A DNA stretch of 64,000 nucleotides from Lineus longissimus (lineage: Eukaryota; Nemertea; Pilidiophora; Heteronemertea; Lineidae), in assembly GCF_910592395.1 (NCBI RefSeq), contig NC_088310.1:6207501-6271500 (forward strand), written 5' to 3'. The notes beneath the pieces are model-generated. The model was not told the DNA's origin and did no database searches. It saw only the letters and a list, made by a program, of their open reading frames with translations. Both the position numbers and the translations under genes were made by a program. Shown in pieces: positions 52,801-61,800 of this stretch (within the stretch, counting starts at the first letter, position 1; every line of letters starts with the position of its first letter).

Positions 52801-55800
52801 GAGTGCAACATGGTGACTGGCAAGAATGCCATTTTGTGCGAGCTTGTAATGAATTCCTTAATATCACATTTGATAGCACTATCTCGCCATGTCAAGAGTG
52901 CATCAAGGGCTCCAAGGAAGAGATAAAGAAGAATCTCACTATCGGCAAGATATCAATGGAAATGAACTTGCTCGGTTTTATGCCACCCAATACTTTCAGC
53001 CGAATAAAAGTCTTGGGGGTTAAGGTGAGGACTGTGGAACAACACTGAAGAATGGTACCGTACTTTTTGGTCTTGGGGGAGAGGGGCAGAAGGCTCTCTG
53101 GGGGACAGAATATCACTTTTTTTGTCCCAAAAGGGTCCAATATTTGAGCCCTTTTGTTTTTCCTGATTTGTGCCAAATCATGGAAAACCTGTCTTTTGAA
53201 GATGACTGGAAGGGGCAGCTGCCCACCCTTCTACGGTCTTGCCTGGTAACTACTATATGCTGACGATTGTCCATGTGATGGTTAGTCATAATGACATTAT
53301 GATTTTGATAAATGATTACATTTGGCAGCATAAACTTTGCCATTGTTTGCCTAATAATTGGCTGATTAGTGAGAAGTGTGTGACTTCACAGATGGTAGAC
53401 AGTGCTATCATATTTGTTGTTTCATATCAGCCGCCTGATGTAAGCTGCTTGACATGCTAGATATTTAACCCAAGATCTAACACACAAAAAGCTGATTTGG
53501 ATCAGTACCGGTAATTGTTTGGATTTGCACATTATGAAAGTATTTAAAATTTGCATAAATTTGTTTAAATTTCTCAAGGGGATCTTGTTCGGTCAATATG
53601 TCAATGTTGCCAAAGGAATCGGATTAACATGTACGTAGATCAGTCTTGCCCAGATTATTGGTTTTAACAGTTAATCCTATGCCTCATGGATAGCAAGTTC
53701 AATAGCATACGACAAGGAAAGGCACTCATTCTAATGTCAACTCTCATGATTTAATGGATTTGTGGTTTAGAATTAAGCCGAACTAGCTTGACAAATTTGA
53801 TCAGGATCAGGCCGGTTAATATGGAGCTTACAATAGAAAAGCTGCTACGATGAGGGGGACGCCCTGACAAATGGCTCTGTGGAGAACACTGATAATGATG
53901 GTGCTGGACTGTCTTCATATGCAACATTTTGAACCATTATCAGGCATCAACTGCAACATCATCCACAAAAGAACTCAAGAGTAACAACCTAATAACATTA
54001 TAAGGCATTCTAAACTTGTCCCAAAAATAAATAATTCATATATGTTCATATAAATATTTGCTGAAAAAACTCATGTAAAATACATAAGTGTATATTTTTT
54101 ACCAATTTTTATACCGTCTGGTCTAGTACCTACAATGAATGAAAAGCAAAAAAATGTTTGGAACTTATACAGCTCAAGTGCCATAATACGGAATTATGCC
54201 ATCTGTGCAAATGTACACAGCACGAATCAATATGCATAAAGTTATAAAAAGTTACCTAATGTTTTCCAATTAGCCTCGATTGGCTGTTGCTACATGATAT
54301 ATGGTCGCGCTTTGTCAGATCTGTAACCACCATGGCACATGGGAAAGGAGCAATTCAGCATCACGACTCTTGGAAGATGGCCTGGGATAATGGGCATTTT
54401 TTCATCCTAATAATTTGTTAGTTAGTTACAGTTCTGGTCAGAAGTAACATCCTTCTTTGTATCCCAAATACCAAATACAGTCAAACTTGATAAGATGCCC
54501 ATGATCTGGTCTGCTACGAAATCCAAGCTGATTCCTTAAAACCTCACTCATATCTATCAGAGGGTATGAGTTTATTATAAATGTGATGCTGGACAGGAGA
54601 CAAGGGGAATTGCTTCTGACCAGTAATTTACCAATAAATTCTGTCAATGCTATGCTACAATTTCACTTACCATTTCATTTCTATTTCATTTCATTTCTGT
54701 TCCGTTTCTTAACATCTTATTTCTTGTTTCACATATGCCCAAGTATTTCATACTTTTTATTTGATAACAATGGTTGAGAGCACTTGGATGAATTAGATTC
54801 AACAGGTAGTTGGCTTAAAGCCATATGTGATTTATTTCCAATGTTAAAATTGGGCCAACAGGTTAAAGAAGTATGCATTAAAGGGAGTCTGGAGCCAGGT
54901 AGGTCTGATTTAGGTAAAACAAAGTCGCTAATAGGGGAGGGGTCTCTCCCATCTGATAGCTCATCAAAACTATTCATACTTATGCAAGAAATACATTTGA
55001 TGATGAATCAATCTCGACCCTGGCCTCTAACTGTGCATAGTTGTCACCTGAAACTGGCCCATTTGACCCGCTGGCTCCTGTGTATAGTCGTCCTTTAATT
55101 CATAAATAATATGCTCAAGACATGATAAGATTCAACATAGTGCCAGCCATAAGATGTACCTTTGATGCTGAATGTTCCTATTCTTAAACTAAGTTTCATA
55201 AGGAAAACACTATACCTACTCTTGGTGAGCTGTATCAGGGTCTTAGGTTGACCCTTGTACACTGTATTCAGTTTTATGTCCATTCCCAACCTTTAGGTGA
55301 GAACTGAATGCATAATGTTGATGACCTTTCATTGTGCCATATTGCAGATTATTAGATGAGGGGACAAGAAGAATATCATTTTTCAAGGACCCCTCCATGT
55401 TGAAGGCGGGCACTCTAAAAATACTGTACAAATATTGCCGTCCTTTCTCAATGGGTGTCTGAAGAGCTTGTCCTCAACTGAACTCTTGATTAATGCGATC
55501 AGGTTCAACAATAAAAGATTTTATCAAAGTTTTAGGACACCTGACACAATGTCCCCAACAATTCTGAAACAGTAAATATTTTGCCAGAAATTCTAACCTC
55601 ATTTAAGTCTTTGTTTGAACCCTGAATTTATTGTTTTTTCATCCCACATAGTTTTGAACAAAATATGATATCGCACTCCAGTGCATTCCATTCCGAAGTC
55701 CATTTTCTTTGTGACGGCAAGATCGATTACCCGAAAAGTACATTACTTCTGATAGAAAACCTTGGTTCCCCATTGGCTACAGATAGGGAAGTTGTTTTAT

Positions 55801-58800
55801 ACAATCCAAATCTCAAAGTGCGTAAGTATTTTCAATGACGTAGATTGCATTCTTCGCATCGCTTAGCTAATTGACAAAGAAATGCACAGATGTTAATGTT
55901 TTGATTAAAATGCAGACTATTCAGAATCATTTTCTTTTGACCTTATTATCGCAAGTGCCTCATACTTTGGATATGTTTGTTCAAGTTGAAAATTAATGAC
56001 ATTGTTCTTTCAATATGCTTGCAACCAGCAAGGATAAATCCTACTATCTTACAGCATGATTTCGTTCCAAAGGAATGTCTTCCATCCTTGTAGACAACAA
56101 ACCTAACAGGTCAAAAATCAATGACATTATGAATTAATTCAAGATTTTAACCCCCGATAAACCGATAAATCTCAGACTGATAATTTTTTGTTCTTCTCAG
56201 AATTGGGTCATTATGTTCTTTTGGGCTGGTGTTCGCACCAATACAAATATGCACCGATCACTCATCATCTGATGATTCACCGATTCCTTGTCGATTTCTC
56301 ACAGACTTACTCGATGGATTTGACCCACCAAGTTCATATGGCACCCAATAAACAAATTAATTTCATCACTATGAGGTATGAAGTTCATGAGTGGGCGTCT
56401 AAGTGCCCATTAACCCTGCCTAACCACACTTGACAAGCCAACACAACTTATCATGAATCCGCATGATCAAGTATCATAACTTTTTGGAATGCTCTCTAGC
56501 ATTCCGGAAATTGAAGAGACAACCACAAACCCCAAAACAATCTATTTTTAGCAACCACCCGCACATATTTCATCACATAGTGAAATTTTGTATTGAATAG
56601 GTTGTCTAAACAATGCTTTGTTGACCTGTCTGAAAGAGAGGTATGTTTTATGCATAACTTCTTTTTTATTGAAAAAATGGTATTTGCCCATCCCCAAACA
56701 CATTTCACTATGATCAGCAATGTAAATGTTATCAAGTTTCTTCCAACCAAAAGTATTTCATGAGGTTTTACGTAAAAACTACCGAAAACACTATTCTGTT
56801 CTTTCATGCTCTGCATCAGAAACCTGAGCCAAAGCGCCATGAATCCCAATGGAAATATCAAGTTGTGATATCATGAAGTAAGTGACGAGCACATCTCCTG
56901 TTACACAGAGGAGTAATACGAGATAGCTTCTGTCAAGATAAAGAACATCTCTTTCCAACTAGAAGCGGCTGGATGCTGTGGAAGAGAGTGGTAGCCTCTT
57001 TTTATTCCAAGTGTTTCAAAACAGATACATACTCTAGTTTAACGATCAAATGCGATGACAGATGCTCCGTGACGGCTTATGTAGCTCACCAGGTGAGCTA
57101 AAAAACAATTTCCCGCAATTTCCAATGAGTGCGTTCTGCTTTGAATGATATATTTTCCTGGAGACCCCACATGAAAATGATGATGGGTTAATCATCAAAG
57201 GTCTGTGGTTCCCCTAACTGGGCAAACACATTATGTGCTATGTTTACCAATTACGATGAGACAGAATGACCAATCAAAGTTATTATGTGCTAAATTGGTA
57301 GACAGGAGAGGAATCTAATTTGGTGACACATTGGCCCTATATTGGTCACTGTAATGACCTTAGTTAGTGGCGAGTAACTGGTATAACCCATGCTGCCATT
57401 ATCAATCATTATTGCAATAAAAGCCACAGATTGGCGTGTATATACATCAGTCATTCAAGTTCGGCGTTTTTCCAGGGCATGACAAAAATTAATTTTTTTC
57501 TCATGAGAATGAAATGTACTGGCGCCTTAATGATGATATACTGGCACAAATTTGGATCTGGATAATGAGGATGTCTAAGCATTGTCTTGATTGAATTTTT
57601 GTAAAGGGAGGAGGATTTTTGAACTGGTGTATTAACATCGAGTGATACAAATACATATCTGGGTCTCACGACCATTACATCAACTGTAATAAACCCCCTC
57701 CCGCCAGCTATTTTTCCTTATCAGTGTCATTCCACATGCTCATCGCATAAAATATCTCCATATCAAGACAAACCTCCTTTCAGTAACCCCACAAAGCATT
57801 AGGATACACCACCCTTCTCTGTACATTGCACTGCTTTTAGCTTTATGTTTCCAATAATGGGAGGCCATGATTTGCCGGTCCCCATTGTCATACATCACAT
57901 CGCTTAAATAACAGCGGGGATATTATCTATGGCCAGAGAGGTTTGTCAGATGACAACAACATGAGCCAGTTTATATAATAGCCTGAAGACATCTTTCTTT
58001 TTCCATTTTAGTACTGTCTCAACCTTGTAATGCAAAGCTAAAGTTGGTGAATTATTTCTCTAGATTATGAGTACACTAATAATCGCCCTTAATGATTTAA
58101 AAGATGTCAGAAAACCACACCAGCAAGTGACCAGTTTTGTGTTGGATTTAGTGGTCATTCAACTTTAATGGAACGTTAAAGGGACTACAACAGCAGTCAT
58201 AGGGAATAAGGGGACTTTCATGGCAATAGTAGAGAGTAAAGGGACTATAGCGACAATAGTAGAGAACTTAGAGTATCACTGGGTCCATGGTACCATCTGA
58301 TGGAATTGCACCTACTGAACCCCGTCTTGAGGTCACATCACAAAATATTCACCAACTTTCCATTGTTTGAGGCAGGAAAGACTTAGGAAAAGACTACCTC
58401 TTAAAGACAGAGACAATTTTTATACCCTCGGTCAAAGGGCTTTATCCTTCCATCAAAAACATTCGAAAATATCCATCAACTTTCAATTGTTAGAGGGAGA
58501 AAAGGCTTGTAGCGATTAGGGAAAGGCCACTGCTTGATCATTCTTAAACCCAAACAATGTTTATATCCTGGTTTAAAGACCCTTATCCTCCCATCAAAAC
58601 CAGCTGATGAGATATTAGGTTTCCTTAGTCATTTGAATGGACCCTTAAATTCCCTGTAATGAGGGATAAGCAGAAAGCCACCTTTTCACCTGTTGTTTTG
58701 TCAGGGTCTAAATGGCTTAGTAAGGGTTGTTTTAGTTGCAAATCACCCCCACTGAGGCTATTACCATGTTGTGACACAGTTAAGCCCTTGCCTTTTCCTG

Positions 58801-61800
58801 TTTTTCGTTTGTCCAGGGGTTAGAACTTTTTTTTTTCATGTCACCTTACTCAGTTTTTCGCAAGTGTCTTATTTCGTGAAAACTTTTAGAATAGCACCAA
58901 AACTTCAACTGTTATGCGTTTAAAACCAATAAATTTCCATTGAACTTTTAAGCAGCATATGCAATAATGCCAATTGAAAATAAGCAAATTATTCACTTTT
59001 TAACTCTGTGAACCTATATTGCAACTGAATTTTCTGAACCATCTAAGCATTTTGAAAACATGCCCTCTTGCAGCAAAACAAAACTGGACATGGATCGTGG
59101 AAACTCAGACTTAGCTTTTTACAAACTTGTTTCCTTCAGTGAACTAAAAGCACCCAGTAAATGGCTCCGTTTTACCCTCATGCAAGTTTACCTTAGGGAT
59201 TTTACCCCCATTAGTCTGCTTGTAGAATTTGAGGGGGACGTGTCGCCTCATTTCTAATCATGCCTTGATAATCGTATCAACTATTATAAAACTGTGGTCA
59301 GGTTGACTAGAAGGGGGTAGGGTTTTTTGCTAAGTACATATAAAACATTTTGAAACTCCGTGCACAGAAATGCAGCCTGATACCAACAGTCAGAGAAAGG
59401 GAGGGGGGGCCATGGTGCTTTTTAGGGTCAATATATATATCCTACAATTCAAGGACACAGTTTTAAAGATTTTCTACAAATAACGCAGGGGGAGTCTCCA
59501 GGAGCAAAGCCTCCTTGATTCATCAGATCCTCTGTAAAAGAACTCTGAAATGGGATCATTTTAGCATTGGGGGAATACCCAGGAGGAACATTTTAAAGTT
59601 AACAAGCAACTGAGAACTAACCAACAAAAAAATCCTCACCAGAAGAGGTTCACAAGTTCCATCAAGCACATATAAACAGTACATAGTTGTTGCAATTCAA
59701 TGGGCTAGATTTTCACTTGTGATTTTGCCAACAACTATCGGGGACTTGATCCACTTGCCTCTAATTTCATCAAATTATCCTCTCAGCTTGGGCCCCTAGC
59801 CAACATTTCACAACTTTTTGTGCAATATCAAACAACTGCAGTTTGATCAACAAAGTGATCTGTACAATTACTACAATGTACTGAAGATCTAATGATATTA
59901 TTTATAAATTTAAAGTATCAACCTATATTTCTTTCCAAATGATAAGTGGTGTAAGTGTAATTTTGGGTATAAATGACCTGGTTTAGTAGCCTGATGCAGG
60001 TATTTGGAATAAAACATTGTTCTGAAATGCTTTTGCGTTATTTGTTTCATTGGCATTGCCCAACACGATATTGCACTCATTGATGCAACAGGGTTGGTCT
60101 GCTAAGAGTACTGGTCTGGCAACTTTACTGTTGTTATGAACAACTCTTACATTTCGCCATGCACATAAATTTAAGTATATAGACCTTTTTTACAACACCT
60201 TGCCAATAAAACTGATGACCACAAATTGAAAAAAGGTTTTCCTAAATTCTGTCTCATGCATTTAAACAAACTTATTTTATCAATGAACTTTCTACTATGT
60301 TCATGAGTAGTCGGCACTATCATAACATTACACTGGATTATGAGTTGGTTTTGGTAGTTCTAAATGTAGCAGAGCAAGCGTGACAAAGAGACATTATTAC
60401 ACTCAAGATGACTAGTACTAGTAGGGCATGAAAGGCTGGCCGGGTAAGATGATTTGAAATTATTCGAAACACAAGCAAACTGTCACAAACAAAGAAATCA
60501 AAAGGTTTGCAGTTATTTGAGATAAAGAATCTTGTAACAATTTCTCTTAACAATATCATGTCAATGCCTTAAAACCTCAACGAGGACCAACTGTGACTTT
60601 CAAGATAGGACTGAAAAGCCTTCTATCTGGAGGTTAACGCTGCTGGTCTGACACACAATTTGGCCCGGGTTTGAAGTCAAGGGAGAACTTGAAATGATAA
60701 TAGATATTAGTATTTCTCTGGATGTGCTGGTGTGCATGGGATAAATTCCTGGTTCTTCACATCCTTTGATTGAGACTTGAAACCACTGTACATGTATCAC
60801 CGATTCCTTGTGTTTCTGAGTGCCTTTTGAACAGGCTAAATGAGTAACCTGCATGGTATAATTGACTAAAAGTTCTCCAAATATGGCAAAGAACCCAAAT
60901 GGACCACAAAACTGAAAATGAAGATGCGGATAATGATGGTGGTGATGATGGTGATATTGCAGAAGTACTGCTGTCAGAAAGTATTTAAGTCTGAAGTACA
61001 GTAGAACCCTTGGGTCTCTTAGGACTGACAAGTGCTGTCCTTAATAGAGATGTGTCCTGATTAGAGAGGTCAAATTGAATGGAAACAACCACTTTGGGAA
61101 CAAAACTGGTGTCCTTAATAGAGAGGTGTCCGCTAAGGGAGGTTCCACTGTACCTGAACGGCATACTGTACTGTTCCATACTGTACTGTTCCGGCTTATT
61201 AGAAAAAACTTATGTAATTGTTTAATGCAAAGCAGCTGCTTTTCATTGAACTCATGCAATGATCTGATAATTAAAACCTTAAATCAAATAGAGAGAGCCA
61301 GCCAACAGTATTGGTACCAGTCACCAAAAGGACCTCAATTCAGTGGACAAATTTCATGACCACATGAGCATACAGTTTGTGTCTTCAAGAACAAGGACCA
61401 AAAATGTCTGTACTTAGTTTATACATGGCACCCTTGTCAAAATATTGTTACCATTTTGCATTTGTGAGGTGTCTACATAAAATACTAACAGACTTTAAAA
61501 TCCACTTTGCACCTTGACAAATACCAGGCATGTAGGAATGCCATCACTCTGAGGACAGAAATCAATGCTTAATAACTGAAAAACCAGAAGTTATTCAGTT
61601 GCTACATTGACTTGGTGGACCGTCTTTTAATAAAGCCTCACCCCAACTTGAGTTGTGACATTGTCTCTACAATGCAAATGAACAAAAAAAACTGATAATC
61701 TGTCAGTCTATTGAGTTGTGACACAAAAATAAACGATATGTACTTTGAAAATGGTTAGATGCAGGGATATTATTGCCAATCCACCAATTGTGCTGGAGCT

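Noticed and set aside
54729-54977. Minus-strand frame considered as the missing CRIM1 exon 2
   Set aside because: It lacks the clustered cysteines and the C-x-C motif, and overlaps an inverted-repeat candidate.
57060-57110. Short palindrome 'agctcaccaggtgagct'
   Set aside because: A small hairpin with no further structure; I could not support an RNA gene or a complete repeat.
60600-61031. 143-codon minus-strand frame
   Set aside because: It spans a SINE remnant, a His-rich simple repeat and the edge of a TIR element, so it is a repeat by-product.
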